Source: Streptomyces lomondensis
Lineage (GTDB): Bacteria; Actinomycetota; Actinomycetes; Streptomycetales; Streptomycetaceae
Assembly (NCBI RefSeq): GCF_014651035.1
Contig: NZ_BMWC01000006.1
Coordinates: forward strand, 186,001-250,000
Direction of reading: 5' to 3'
DNA: 64,000 nt
A model generated the notes under the pieces. The model had not been told where the DNA came from, did not search any database, and worked only from the letters and a program-made list of their open reading frames with translations. This document shows positions 1 through 7,419 of this stretch, piece by piece. The translations under genes were made by a program, and so were the position numbers. Positions within the stretch are counted from its first letter, which is position 1; each line of letters begins with the position of its first letter.

Positions 1-54
1 AACCGTCTGCACGTGGCCGCGTACCGGGCGCGGCGCAAGGAAGCCGCGGGCTGA
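1..54 (+). CDS. 3' end of an unidentified gene
   Basis: The first 17 codons read NRLHVAAYRARRKEAAG and end in TGA. The frame is open from the window edge, and the Arg/Lys/Ala-rich tail is typical of a Streptomyces C-terminus. Too little is visible to name the protein. Downstream lies a short non-coding stretch and then genes on the opposite strand, so this gene ends its transcription unit. Confidence 0.5.
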   Translation, partial: NRLHVAAYRARRKEAAG

Positions 55-126
55 GAAGAGCCGCCGGGAGGGGTCGTCGATGCCGACGCGGCCCCGGCGG
101 GTGGCGCCGGGTACCGCGGGTACGGC

Positions 127-303
127 TCACAGCAACAGCAGATCGTGCAACGAGGCCATGAGCAGCAGACACCCGATCACCGCAAGGAAGATCATCAGCG
201 GTGGCTGGGAAAGGGCGAAGAGGCAACCACGTGGCTCGTCCCGCAGGGGGCGTGGCTCGTCCCGCGGCGGGGCGGGGTCGCTCTGTTCCGTCGTGTCCAG
301 CAT
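127..303 (-). CDS. Small single-pass membrane protein (58 aa)
   Basis: An ATG at 303 opens a 58-codon frame ending in TGA at 127. The first 30 residues are acidic and proline-rich and hold a repeated RDEPR motif. The last third is a strongly hydrophobic segment, PPLMIFLAVIGCLLLMASLH, followed by DLLLL. This is the layout of a small C-tail-anchored membrane protein with a cytoplasmic N-terminus. The RDEPR repeat comes from a 15-bp direct repeat (230-244 and 251-265). An in-frame stop lies about a dozen codons upstream, so this ATG is the only usual start. The Shine-Dalgarno sequence is weak. Function unknown; the hydrophobic/charged patterning supports it being real. Confidence 0.6.
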   Translation of the reverse strand: MLDTTEQSDPAPPRDEPRPLRDEPRGCLFALSQPPLMIFLAVIGCLLLMASLHDLLLL

Positions 304-457
304 CTCGCGGCGATGATGACGCAGTCGCCCGGCCGGACGCGATCAGCGGCCTCGTTCCGTGCGGGAGTGCGCCGATTCCGTGAGGTCCGGTCCAGGTTCT
401 GATCACTTCCGCGCGCCCGCGGACGCACTGTGACGATTCAGCCCGACACGCGGGGCG

Positions 458-898
458 TCATATGCCGTGCTTCTTGAGGATCGCCTCGATATCGCTGAAG
501 TCCTCGTCGCCCCGGGGCGCCGCAGCGGGCCGGGGCGCCGGGCTCGTGCCCTGCCCCAAAGAGGGCGCCGAGGCCGCGGGGGCCACCGCCTCGGGCTGAG
601 CCGCCGCGCGGGCCGCCGCCCTGCGCTCCTTGCGGGTGCCGCCGCGGCGGCGCTCCACGACCCGGGTGGTCGTGAACAGCACCCACGCGAGGCCGAGCAG
701 TCCGAAGCCCGCCCAGGCCGTCGGGCTGAACGCGGTGTCGGCCAGCCACTCGACGACACCCGTCATCACCAGGGCGACCGGCACGAGCGAGTAGGCCGCG
801 ATACGGGCCGCCGCGAGGAAGCGCTTGCGGTACGCCGTGATGGCCGCGATGCCCAGGCCTGCCGCGGACACGGCGGAGCAGACGGTCTCGGCAATCAT
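458..898 (-). CDS. Membrane protein, two to three TM segments (146 aa)
   Basis: The start at 898 (MIAETVCSAV) is preceded by GGAGG at good spacing; the frame extends further upstream but without a ribosome site. Hydrophobic segments lie near residues 3-22, 32-52 and 60-80. They are followed by a basic stretch (RRRGGTRKERR), an Ala/Pro-rich linker and a conserved-looking acidic tail ending DFSDIEAILKKHGI, probably a short amphipathic cytoplasmic helix. I do not recognise a catalytic domain. It is transcribed away from the thioredoxin-fold gene to its right, and the 188-bp gap between them should hold both promoters. Confidence 0.75.
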   Translation of the reverse strand: MIAETVCSAVSAAGLGIAAITAYRKRFLAAARIAAYSLVPVALVMTGVVEWLADTAFSPTAWAGFGLLGLAWVLFTTTRVVERRRGGTRKERRAAARAAAQPEAVAPAASAPSLGQGTSPAPRPAAAPRGDEDFSDIEAILKKHGI

Positions 899-1086
899 CC
901 GGTCCTCCAGGCATGGCGCGGTCGAGCAGGGCACTTCGTCCCTTCCATCCTGCACCCGCCCCACCCCGGCGGGCCATGCCCCGGCCGGACATCAGGGACA
1001 TCTCCGGGTCACCTCCTCCACAGGTGCCGGTCCGGGCTCCAACCCCTAGGGCGGCGGCAGTACGCCGCGGCTGGGAGACTGTGCCT

Positions 1087-1599
1087 ATGAGCGACTCCTC
1101 CCCCGCCCCCGTCCTCGAGGTCTGGTGCGACCTCCAGTGCCCGGACTGCCGTACCGCGCTGGACGATCTCCGTGCCCTGCGGGCCCGCTACGGCACCCGT
1201 CTCGACGTGCGGCTGCGGCATTTCCCGCTGGAGAAGAACAAGCACGCCTTCGCCGCCGCCCAGGCCGCGGAGGAGGCGTGGGAGCAGGGCCAGGGGTGGC
1301 CGTACGTCGAGGCCCTGCTGGGGCGGGTCGAGGAGCTGGGCCGTAAGGGAGAACCCTTCCTGGTCGAGGTGGCCCGGGAACTGGACCTGGACGCCGAGGA
1401 GTTCGACACCGCGCTGGTCGACGGCCGGCACATCCTGATCGTGGACGCCGACCAGGCCGAGGGCAAGGCGATCGGCGTGACCGGCACCCCGACGTACGTC
1501 ATCGGCGGTGAGCGGCTCGACGGCGGCAAGAGCCAGGAGGGGCTGCGCGAGCGGATCGAGGAGATCGCGGACCGGCTGCTGGCCGACCGGGAGGGCTGA
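1087..1599 (+). CDS. DsbA-family thioredoxin-fold oxidoreductase, cytoplasmic
   Basis: The 170-residue protein has the thioredoxin-fold start (VLEVWCDLQCPDC) with redox motif C18-P-D-C21, a long helical insertion and the cis-proline loop GVTGTPTYVIGG (Pro135), the DsbA/FrnE-like pattern. There is no signal peptide or lipobox, so it should act inside the cell, perhaps as a disulfide reductase or isomerase or a FrnE-like 2-hydroxychromene-type protein. ATG 1087 is chosen because GGGAG (1073-1077) lies 9 nt upstream; a GTG at 1081 is closer than normal to that site. It stands alone and faces the next gene convergently. The true substrate is unknown. Confidence 0.85.
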   Translation: MSDSSPAPVLEVWCDLQCPDCRTALDDLRALRARYGTRLDVRLRHFPLEKNKHAFAAAQAAEEAWEQGQGWPYVEALLGRVEELGRKGEPFLVEVARELDLDAEEFDTALVDGRHILIVDADQAEGKAIGVTGTPTYVIGGERLDGGKSQEGLRERIEEIADRLLADREG

Positions 1600-1622
1600 C
1601 CACCGGCGCCCGCCCCCGGCCG

Positions 1623-2447
1623 TCACAGCAGCGGCTTGTACATGGCGTACTGCTTGGTCTCGTAGCCGAGTGACGCGTAGAGGCGTTCGGCCGGGGTGTT
1701 GCCGGCGAAGACGTTGAGGCGGATGGTCCGCCTGCCCTCGGCGATCGCCTGCGCCTCGGCCAGCAGCATGAGGGTGCGGCCGTGCCCCTTCCCCCGGTGG
1801 GCGGCGTCGGTCTCGACGTCGAAGACGAAGGCGCTGTTCTCGCGCAGGGCCACCCAGAGCGCGCCCACCGGCGTCCCCAGGTGCTCGACGACGCTGATGA
1901 ACGTGCCCGGGGTGGCGAGGCCCTGCGGCAGCAGGGTGGCGTGGTCCCGCTCGGACTTGGCCCGGGCCTCGGCCGGCGGAACGCCCCGCCGGATCCAGCT
2001 CTGCGCGTAGTCCTGCTCGCCCTTCTCCAGCCAGGGGCCGAACTCCGCCTCGGTCATGGGCCGGGCGCGGCTGCCCTCCGGCAGGTCCGGCGGGGTGTCG
2101 CCGAGCGGCTTCTGCATGAGGCGGTTGCGTACGACGTAACCGAGCGCGGTGGCGAGCCGGAACGCCGCCTCGGCCTCGGCGGGCACCTGCGCCTCGATGC
2201 GGCGGCACCCCCAGCCGCGGGCCACCTCCTCCGCGGCGAGCGCGGCCACCGTGCCCCGGCCGCGTCCGCGGTCCGGTTCCTCGATGCGCAGGTTCATGAT
2301 CCGGGCCACGGCGTCGCCGAACACGGGATGCGTGCCGAGGTGTATCGCCCCCACGGGACGGCTGTTCACACACACCTGGTAGCGGCGTGAGCGCGTCCCG
2401 TCGGCGTTCTGCTGAAGCGGCTCGGTCGGCCGCAGGGTCGTCGTCAT
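1623..2447 (-). CDS. Tandem-GNAT N-acetyltransferase
   Basis: The 274-residue protein carries two GCN5-type acetyltransferase modules. In the C-terminal one the acetyl-CoA loop is visible as VETDAAHRGKGHGRTLM, followed by LNVFAGNTPAERLYASLGY, the usual end of a GNAT fold. The N-terminal half has a weaker copy (IEEPDRGRGRGTVAALAAEE). Neither substrate is evident. ATG 2447 follows directly on a GTG at 2450; neither has a Shine-Dalgarno sequence, so the mRNA may be leaderless. It sits between a convergent thioredoxin-like gene and the pab genes, whose 3' end is about 50 bp upstream. Confidence 0.85.
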   Translation of the reverse strand: MTTTLRPTEPLQQNADGTRSRRYQVCVNSRPVGAIHLGTHPVFGDAVARIMNLRIEEPDRGRGRGTVAALAAEEVARGWGCRRIEAQVPAEAEAAFRLATALGYVVRNRLMQKPLGDTPPDLPEGSRARPMTEAEFGPWLEKGEQDYAQSWIRRGVPPAEARAKSERDHATLLPQGLATPGTFISVVEHLGTPVGALWVALRENSAFVFDVETDAAHRGKGHGRTLMLLAEAQAIAEGRRTIRLNVFAGNTPAERLYASLGYETKQYAMYKPLL

Positions 2448-2501
2448 CACGGGTGTTCTACCCGCAACCCCGCCTCTGTTCAGCCGAATAAGCGGGGGCC
2501 G

Positions 2502-3323
2502 TCAGGGATCCAGGTCGTCCCCGGACCGCTCCTCGAAGATGCGCATGGCCTTCGCGGTCACCGGGCCCGGCGCGCCGGGCAGCTCACGGTCGTCGACGCG
2601 GTGCACGGCCTGTACGTCCCGCAGCGTGGACGTCAGGAAGATCTCGTCGGCCCGCTCCAGCACGTCCAGCGGCAGGGCGGTCTCCTCGGCTCCGGTCCAT
2701 TCGATCGTGAGCGCGCGCGTGATGCCCGCGAGGCAGCCCGAGGCGAGCGGCGGGGTGTGGATCTCGCCGTCGAGGACGACGAAGACGTTCGACCCGGTGC
2801 CCTCGCAGAGCTGTCCCACGGTGTTGGCGAACAGGGCCTCGGAGGCGCCCCGTTCGCGGGCCCGGGCGAGGGCGACGACGTTCTCGGCGTACGAGGTGGT
2901 CTTCAGGCCGGTGAGCGCGCCGCGCTCGTTGCGGGTCCAGGGCACCGTGATCACGGCGGTGGAGTCGGGGCGGCGGGTCGTCGCCCCGAGGGCGACGACG
3001 AGGGTCGGGCCGTGCTCGCCGCGGTCGGAACCGAGCGGGCCGTGGCCGCCGGTGTAGGTGATGCGCAGGCGGCCGAGCGGCATGGGGTTGGCCGCCAGGA
3101 CGGCGGCGCAGGCGCGGCGCACCTCGTCGTGGTCCGGGTCGGGCAGCCCGAGGCCGCGCGCGGACCGGGTCAGCCGGTCGAGGTGGCGCGTGAGCGCGAA
3201 CGCCCGGCCGTCCACGGCCTTCACCGTCTCGAAGATGCCGTCGCCCACGGTCAGCCCGTGGTCGAAGACGGAGACGCGGGCGGACTCGATGTCCTGCAGT
3301 CCGCCGTCGAGCCAGATCTTCAC
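2502..3323 (-). CDS. pabC: Aminodeoxychorismate lyase (class IV aminotransferase fold)
   Basis: The 273-residue protein is a fold-type IV PLP enzyme. It shows the start VKIWLDGG, the FDHGLTVGDGIFETV motif, the PLP lysine near residue 141 in LKTTSYAENV, and EGTGSNVFVV. In this family PabC converts 4-amino-4-deoxychorismate to p-aminobenzoate plus pyruvate for folate synthesis. Branched-chain or D-amino-acid aminotransferases share the fold, but the neighbour decides: GTG 3323 overlaps the pabB stop (GTGA), with GGAGAGGA upstream, so the two are translationally coupled. Confidence 0.85.
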   Translation of the reverse strand: MKIWLDGGLQDIESARVSVFDHGLTVGDGIFETVKAVDGRAFALTRHLDRLTRSARGLGLPDPDHDEVRRACAAVLAANPMPLGRLRITYTGGHGPLGSDRGEHGPTLVVALGATTRRPDSTAVITVPWTRNERGALTGLKTTSYAENVVALARARERGASEALFANTVGQLCEGTGSNVFVVLDGEIHTPPLASGCLAGITRALTIEWTGAEETALPLDVLERADEIFLTSTLRDVQAVHRVDDRELPGAPGPVTAKAMRIFEERSGDDLDP

Positions 3324-4363
3324 GTCAGGTCCTCTCCACTCACCTCGTACGCTCCCGACGCTATCGCGAGGAGCCGTCCCGCCTTCAGCTCGGTCTCCCG
3401 CCACTCCCCCTCGGGATCCGAGCCCCAGGTGATGCCGGCACCGGTGCCGAAGCGCAGCATGCCCTCGGCCCGGTCGATCCAGAAGGTACGGATGCCGACG
3501 GCCAGCTCACCGACCCGCCGGTCGGCGTCGACCCAGCCGATGCCGCCGCAGTAGGGACCCCGGGGTGCCGTCTCCAGGGCGTCGATGATCCGCAGGGCAC
3601 TGGACTTGGGTGCGCCGGTGACGGAGCCGGGCGGGAAGGCGGCGCCGAGCAGCTCGGCCCAGCCGACCCCGTCCCGCAGCTCGCCGCGGACCGTCGACAC
3701 GAGGTGGACCAGCCCGGGATGCTTCTCGACGGCACAGAGGTCGGGCACCGTCACACTGCCCGTGGCGCACACCCGCCCGATGTCGTTGCGGACCAGGTCC
3801 ACGATCATCACGTTCTCGGCGTAGTCCTTCTCCAGCAGGTCGGCCTCGGTGCGGCCGGTGCCCTTGATCGGCCCGGACTCGACGGTACGCCCGTCCCGTC
3901 GCAGGAACAGTTCGGGGGACGCGGTCGCGATCTCGACGGTGTGTCCGGGCAGGCGGATCGTTCCTGCATACGGTGCCGGGTTGCCGCGGGCGAGCAGTGC
4001 GGCGAGGGCGTCGACGTCGGCTTCGGGCGTCACGGGCGCGGACAGCACCCGGCACAGGTTCGCCTGGTAGACCTCGCCTGCGGCGATGTGCTCGCGGATC
4101 CGCCGTACCGCCGCCGTGTACGCGGCGCGGTCGAGCGAGGACGTCCAGTCAGCCACGGCCGGCCCGCGCCAGGCGCCGGGCACGGGGGCGGGCACGTCCG
4201 TCTTCCGCACCTCCCGGAAGCGGGCGCAGGTCAGACGGCCCTCGAAGTCGGCGCAGACGGCCCAGAAGCCGCTGGATTCCAGGGCTTCGGGATCGTCGGT
4301 GACGTCGAGGAGCCCGGTGGCGACGCGGTCGCCGAAGCGGGCGAGAGGAGGGAGGTCGAGCAC
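3320..4363 (-). CDS. pabB: Aminodeoxychorismate synthase component I
   Basis: This chorismate-binding enzyme makes 4-amino-4-deoxychorismate from chorismate and an amino donor. The PIKGTGRT motif, with Lys near residue 167, is diagnostic for PabB; anthranilate synthase TrpE normally has PIAGT. Further family motifs are NPAPYAG, SPELFLRR, DLVRNDIGRVC, VHLVSTVRG, PPGSVTGAPK and YCGGIGW. No glutamine amidotransferase (PabA) gene is adjacent. The start is uncertain: GTG 4363 begins VLDLPPLARFG, where family similarity seems to begin, but has no Shine-Dalgarno sequence and may be leaderless. The frame stays open to 4504, almost into the tRNA-Gly promoter region. Confidence 0.85.
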   Translation of the reverse strand: MLDLPPLARFGDRVATGLLDVTDDPEALESSGFWAVCADFEGRLTCARFREVRKTDVPAPVPGAWRGPAVADWTSSLDRAAYTAAVRRIREHIAAGEVYQANLCRVLSAPVTPEADVDALAALLARGNPAPYAGTIRLPGHTVEIATASPELFLRRDGRTVESGPIKGTGRTEADLLEKDYAENVMIVDLVRNDIGRVCATGSVTVPDLCAVEKHPGLVHLVSTVRGELRDGVGWAELLGAAFPPGSVTGAPKSSALRIIDALETAPRGPYCGGIGWVDADRRVGELAVGIRTFWIDRAEGMLRFGTGAGITWGSDPEGEWRETELKAGRLLAIASGAYEVSGEDLT

Positions 4364-4541
4364 GCAGTCGAGTCTATGGCGGGTGACCTGCGGGTGACCG
4401 GGGGATGTCCCTTCAGCGGGCTCCGCGACGCCCCTGAGCAGGGCAAGCGCAGCACGCTGCGCAAACGCGTTTTTGTACTGGCCCGGGAATCCGCTAGAGT
4501 TCAACTCGTCGCCGGGCCGCGAGAGCGGACCGAAACGACAA

Positions 4542-4614
4542 GCGGACGTAGCTCAGTTGGTAGAGCGCAACCTTGCCAAGGTTGAGGTCGCGAGTTCGAG
4601 CCTCGTCGTCCGCT
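4542..4614 (+). tRNA. tRNA-Gly (GCC)
   Basis: A 73-nt cloverleaf: acceptor GCGGACG pairs with CGTCCGC, discriminator T, GTTCGAG T-arm, anticodon GCC at 4575-4577 in the loop of CAACC/GGTTG. CCA is not encoded. First gene of a five-tRNA cluster. Confidence 0.97.
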
Positions 4615-4651
4615 CGAAGGAAGAGGGGACTTCCCGGTCCTCTACACTCCT

Positions 4652-4725
4652 GGTGGAGTGGCCGAGAGGCGAGGCAACGGCCTGCAAAGCCGTCTACACG
4701 GGTTCAAATCCCGTCTCCACCTCCA
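4652..4725 (+). tRNA. tRNA-Cys (GCA), CCA encoded
   Basis: Acceptor GGTGGAG pairs with CTCCACC, discriminator T at 4722, anticodon GCA at 4684-4686, GTTCAAAT T-loop. The following CCA (4723-4725) is encoded in the DNA, unlike in the neighbouring tRNA genes. Confidence 0.96.
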
Positions 4726-4726
4726 A

Positions 4727-4798
4727 GGACGATTAGCTCAGCGGGAGAGCGCTTCCCTGACACGGAAGAGGTCACTGGTTCAATCCCAGTATCGTCCA
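4727..4798 (+). tRNA. tRNA-Val (GAC), copy 1
   Basis: A 72-nt cloverleaf with acceptor GGACGAT/ATCGTCC, discriminator A and anticodon GAC at 4759-4761. Begins one base after the tRNA-Cys CCA end. Identical to copy 3. Confidence 0.97.
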
Positions 4799-4821
4799 CT
4801 GGATCTCCGAAGATCCCACCC

Positions 4822-4893
4822 GCGCGATTAGCTCAGCGGGAGAGCGCTTCCCTGACACGGAAGAGGTCACTGGTTCAATCCCAGTATCGCGCA
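4822..4893 (+). tRNA. tRNA-Val (GAC), copy 2 with altered acceptor stem
   Basis: The same as the flanking Val copies from position 4 of the acceptor stem through the body, anticodon GAC at 4854-4856. The acceptor stem is GCGCGAT/ATCGCGC instead of GGACGAT/ATCGTCC. Both changed base pairs (2-71 and 3-70) are compensated, so the gene appears functional. Confidence 0.97.
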
Positions 4894-4936
4894 CGCAGTG
4901 CCCATGATCCGTCGCCGCACGTGGTCATGGTCCCGA

Positions 4937-5008
4937 GGACGATTAGCTCAGCGGGAGAGCGCTTCCCTGACACGGAAGAGGTCACTGGTTCAATCCCAGT
5001 ATCGTCCA
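4937..5008 (+). tRNA. tRNA-Val (GAC), copy 3
   Basis: A 72-nt cloverleaf with acceptor GGACGAT/ATCGTCC and anticodon GAC at 4969-4971. Last tRNA before the strong hairpin at 5017. Confidence 0.97.
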
Positions 5009-5016
5009 CATCACAC

Positions 5017-5053
5017 AGGAGCCCCCGGCCGTAGGAATCGGCCGGGGGCTCCT
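5017..5053. terminator. Strong hairpin ending the tRNA cluster
   Basis: A perfect 15-bp stem (5017-5031 with 5039-5053) around a 7-nt loop, without a T-tract. It lies between the last tRNA-Val and the convergent zinc-ribbon gene, so it can serve both directions. Confidence 0.85.
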
Positions 5054-5083
5054 GTCGTGTCACAACTGGTGTCACGACTCGTG

Positions 5084-5374
5084 TCAGGACGAGAACAGCA
5101 TGCGCCCGAAGCTCTTCTGGCGGTGGTGCCCGTGGTGGCCATGGTGACCGTGGCCACCGTGCGGGGCGCCCCAGGCCGGGGCCGGAGGGGCCGGGTAGGC
5201 CTGCGGGCCAGGCGGAGGCGGCGGGGCGGCCTGGGACCACTGGGCCTCCAGGCGGGTCAGCGACTCCAGCTCTCCGTAGTCGAGAAAGATCCCGCGGCAG
5301 CCGCTGCACTGCTCGATCTGGACGCCGTTGCGGTTGTATGTGTGCATCGGGGCTCGGCACTTCGGACACTGCAT
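5084..5374 (-). CDS. TFIIB-type zinc-ribbon protein with His/Gly tail
   Basis: A 96-residue protein with the zf-TFIIB pattern: MQCPKC (Cys3, Cys6) and EQCSGCRGIFLDYGELE (Cys23, Cys26), expected to bind one zinc ion. The middle is Pro/Ala-rich and the C-terminal third holds HGGHGHHGHHGHHRQK, eight histidines that could bind metal. The ATG at 5374 has GGAG upstream. The role is unknown; such proteins are called putative transcription factors or regulators only from the zinc finger. Monocistronic by context. Confidence 0.85.
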   Translation of the reverse strand: MQCPKCRAPMHTYNRNGVQIEQCSGCRGIFLDYGELESLTRLEAQWSQAAPPPPPGPQAYPAPPAPAWGAPHGGHGHHGHHGHHRQKSFGRMLFSS

Positions 5375-5453
5375 GGTGGTTCAACTCCTCGCCGGTCGGT
5401 CCTGCTTCACATGTCGCCAGGACAGACTCTGTCCGGCTGTGGTCGGTTGCACC

Positions 5454-6395
5454 CTACTTCGCCTGCTCCTGCGTGAACTGCGGCGGGATGCTCGCCATTC
5501 GGTCACAGGCGTCCACGACCGCCTCCTCCACCTCGTCCAGGTCGCGGCCGGCCGCGACCGCCTTGGCGACGGCGCGGGCGGCGGTCTGCACGGTGAGGGC
5601 GCGAGCGGGCACGTCGAGAGCGGGCCAGGGGTCGCCGTCCGCGGGGACGGCCGGGCCCCCGGCCTCCCGGTAGGCGGTGAGGAAGCGGGTCCATGCGTCG
5701 GGCGGGAGCAGGCCACAGGCGTACCAGGCCGCGGGGCGGGCGAGGTCCCAGGCCGGGGCGCCTACGCCGAGGTCGTCGACGTCGATCAGGAGCCAGGGGC
5801 CGTCGGGGGCGGGGTGGCGTATGAGCTGGCCGAGGTGGAGGTCGCCGTGGCACAAGGTGGCCGTGTCCGGCATCGGGGCCTCGGCGCGGGCCCAGGGCGG
5901 CAGGGTGGTCCAGGCTCGCAGGACGGGGGCGGTGGCGGAATGCGGGCCGGCCTCCCGGAGCCGGGCGACGGCGTGGGCCGCCTTGGCGGGGCCTCGCATG
6001 GTGGGCAGGGCGTGCGGGGCCGGGGTGCGGTGGAGCCGGGCGAGGAGGGTGGCGGCGGCTTCCCAGGGGGCGGCGTCGGGGTCGGCCGGGTCTACCGGTG
6101 TGCCGTACGGCCAGAACGTCACGAGGCGGCCGTGCAGGTCGGCCGGGGCCGGGTCGAGTGGGGGCAGGAGGATCTGGGGGTGGTGGGTCGCGACCGTGAG
6201 GCGGCTGGTCAGCTCTGTGGGGTCGGTGTGCGGGGGGTGGGCCTTCGCGACGGTGTCCGCGTGGCGTACGACGATGCCGTCCGGGCGGTCGGCGAGCGTG
6301 GCCGCGCCGCAGGGGCAGGCCGATGAGCGGGCGTGGGCTGTGGCTCGGGCCTTGGCGGTGAGGGCGTGTACGAGCAGTTCGGGGGCGGGCGTCAC
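5454..6395 (-). CDS. Aminoglycoside phosphotransferase (APH)-family kinase
   Basis: A 313-residue protein with the APH/choline-kinase fold. The catalytic loop is LCHGDLHLGQL (His183, Asp185) and the metal-binding segment is LLIDVDDLG (Asp205-Asp208), followed by PAWDLARPAAWY. The N-terminal lobe contains CPCG and a VVRHAD strand but no clear glycine-rich loop, as is usual for the family. It presumably phosphorylates a small hydroxylated metabolite; nothing ties it to antibiotic resistance. About 190 bp upstream lies a possible small ORF, so it probably has its own promoter. Confidence 0.8.
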   Translation of the reverse strand: MTPAPELLVHALTAKARATAHARSSACPCGAATLADRPDGIVVRHADTVAKAHPPHTDPTELTSRLTVATHHPQILLPPLDPAPADLHGRLVTFWPYGTPVDPADPDAAPWEAAATLLARLHRTPAPHALPTMRGPAKAAHAVARLREAGPHSATAPVLRAWTTLPPWARAEAPMPDTATLCHGDLHLGQLIRHPAPDGPWLLIDVDDLGVGAPAWDLARPAAWYACGLLPPDAWTRFLTAYREAGGPAVPADGDPWPALDVPARALTVQTAARAVAKAVAAGRDLDEVEEAVVDACDRMASIPPQFTQEQAK

Positions 6396-6586
6396 GGGGC
6401 TCCTGGGTGTGCGGTCTGGGGCGAGGGTACGCCTGCCGTGCCCGGGGGCCGTGCGGTTGCCCGGCGTCGGTGCCGGGCCGGGTGGCTCCGCAACCCGGCG
6501 AAGCGGGGTGCCGCTGCGCCCACCCGTGCCGCCCCAGCGGCACGACTGCCCGCAGCTCAGCGGGACTGGCGGCCCGCCGCCCGCAG

Positions 6587-6754
6587 CTACGCGGATCGCG
6601 CGGGGCGCGCTGCCTGGGCGGCAGGGCGGCAGGGCGGCAGGGCGGCAGCCACGAACGCGCCCGCAGCCGCCGGATCACGGAAGGGGACGTGTCGGGGGGT
6701 GTCCGCCCGCAGCGGTTGGCGCGTCAACGCCAGTGAGTCGGTCACCCACCCCAT
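6587..6754 (-). CDS. Possible 55-aa hypothetical protein
   Basis: ATG 6754 begins MGWVTDSLALTRQPLRADTP and the frame ends at TAG 6587. Most third positions are G/C and the first 30 residues look protein-like. The tail is Ala/Pro/Arg-rich because it runs through the 8-bp repeat. The ribosome site is weak (GGAA). It lies downstream of the hairpin at 6854, so it would need its own promoter. Could be spurious. Confidence 0.3.
   Translation of the reverse strand: MGWVTDSLALTRQPLRADTPRHVPFRDPAAAGAFVAAALPPCRPAAQAARPARSA
6616..6647. repeat. Four tandem copies of GGGCGGCA
   Basis: Four perfect head-to-tail 8-bp units, inside the possible small ORF. Likely a slippage-prone microsatellite. Confidence 0.85.
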
Positions 6755-6853
6755 CGCGCCGTTCCGAGGACGGACACCCCCCGGCGCGGCCCCGACCCAC
6801 ACCCGCCGAGAAGGCGCAACGCGCACCCCCCACAGCCGCCGCAGGGAAAAGCA

Positions 6854-6885
6854 ATGCCGGCGCAGCTCCCCAGCTGCGCCGGCAT
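6854..6885. terminator. Perfect 14-bp hairpin terminator
   Basis: ATGCCGGCGCAGCT, loop CCCC, and the exact complement. It lies about 90 bp after the stop of the small membrane-protein gene (transcribed leftwards), which it most likely terminates. No T-tract. Confidence 0.8.
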
Positions 6886-6973
6886 CTGTGCCGTCCGCCG
6901 CACCCCCGTCCCCACGGGGTTTCATGGGTGGATGTCCCCGCCCGGACCGCTCTTCCGGGCCTGGGGTCGCCGC

Positions 6974-7183
6974 TCAGCGCCCCAGCATCTCGCCCACGGA
7001 CGACGCCTGTGTGGCCACTGTCTCCCACCCGTCGAAGACGAGGAGGAGCAGGACCGCCAGGGGAAGGGCCATCAGCGTCGCCACCACCGGGTGGCGACGG
7101 CCCTGACGGCGGCGGCGGAACGCGGCGGCGTACACCTTGCGTCCCTCCTCGCGGATCAGCGTCCGCGGTGCCGTGTGGGCCAT
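6974..7183 (-). CDS. Small single-pass membrane protein (69 aa)
   Basis: ATG 7183 is preceded by AGGAGAGGG, a very good ribosome site, which overrides the longer open frame. The protein starts MAHTAPRTLIREEGRK, has a strongly basic stretch (FRRRRQGRRH) and one TM helix (residues 33-51, VVATLMALPLAVLLLLVF), then a short outside tail. The positive-inside rule puts the N-terminus in the cytoplasm. The 5' leader contains an 11-bp inverted repeat (7219-7229 with 7254-7264). Function unknown. Confidence 0.75.
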   Translation of the reverse strand: MAHTAPRTLIREEGRKVYAAAFRRRRQGRRHPVVATLMALPLAVLLLLVFDGWETVATQASSVGEMLGR

Positions 7184-7218
7184 GGTCCCTCTCCTGACGT
7201 TTCTCAGTTGTCGTGTGC

Positions 7219-7264
7219 AGCGGCGGGTGTCTGACCTCGGGGGACGAGTGCTGCACCCGCCGCT
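7219..7264. promoter_or_regulatory. Inverted repeat in the leader of the small membrane protein
   Basis: AGCGGCGGGTG (7219-7229) and its complement CACCCGCCGCT (7254-7264) frame a 24-nt loop, 36 bp upstream of the start at 7183. It could be an mRNA hairpin or a protein-binding site; no regulator is known to me. Confidence 0.4.
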
Positions 7265-7419
7265 TGACCTCAAATCTAGGCGCCCGGCCCACCCTCGGGC
7301 GTCATGCCCTCGTACCGATTGCCGGGCCTCCCGGAGGATGAGCCGCCACCTGCGATGTACTCCCCTGGGTGGAGAAGCGGACCCAGGTCTCAGGGTCTTC
7401 CCCGACGGGGCGCCCTGGA

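Larger units (their letters stand above)
6396..6973. other. 578-bp region with little clear coding content
   Basis: The region between the APH-like gene and a small membrane-protein gene holds one weak candidate ORF (6587-6754), an 8-bp tandem repeat (6616-6647) and a strong hairpin (6854-6885). No tRNA, riboswitch or convincing longer frame is seen; the plus-strand frames there lack a ribosome site and protein-like composition. Confidence 0.5.

Noticed and set aside
145..402. 85-codon plus-strand frame near the window start
   Set aside because: It overlaps the better-supported small membrane-protein gene on the other strand and its residues show no fold or ribosome site.
5454..6395. Aminoglycoside resistance gene
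   Set aside because: The APH fold alone does not show resistance; the protein belongs to the broad kinase family and has no resistance-gene neighbours.
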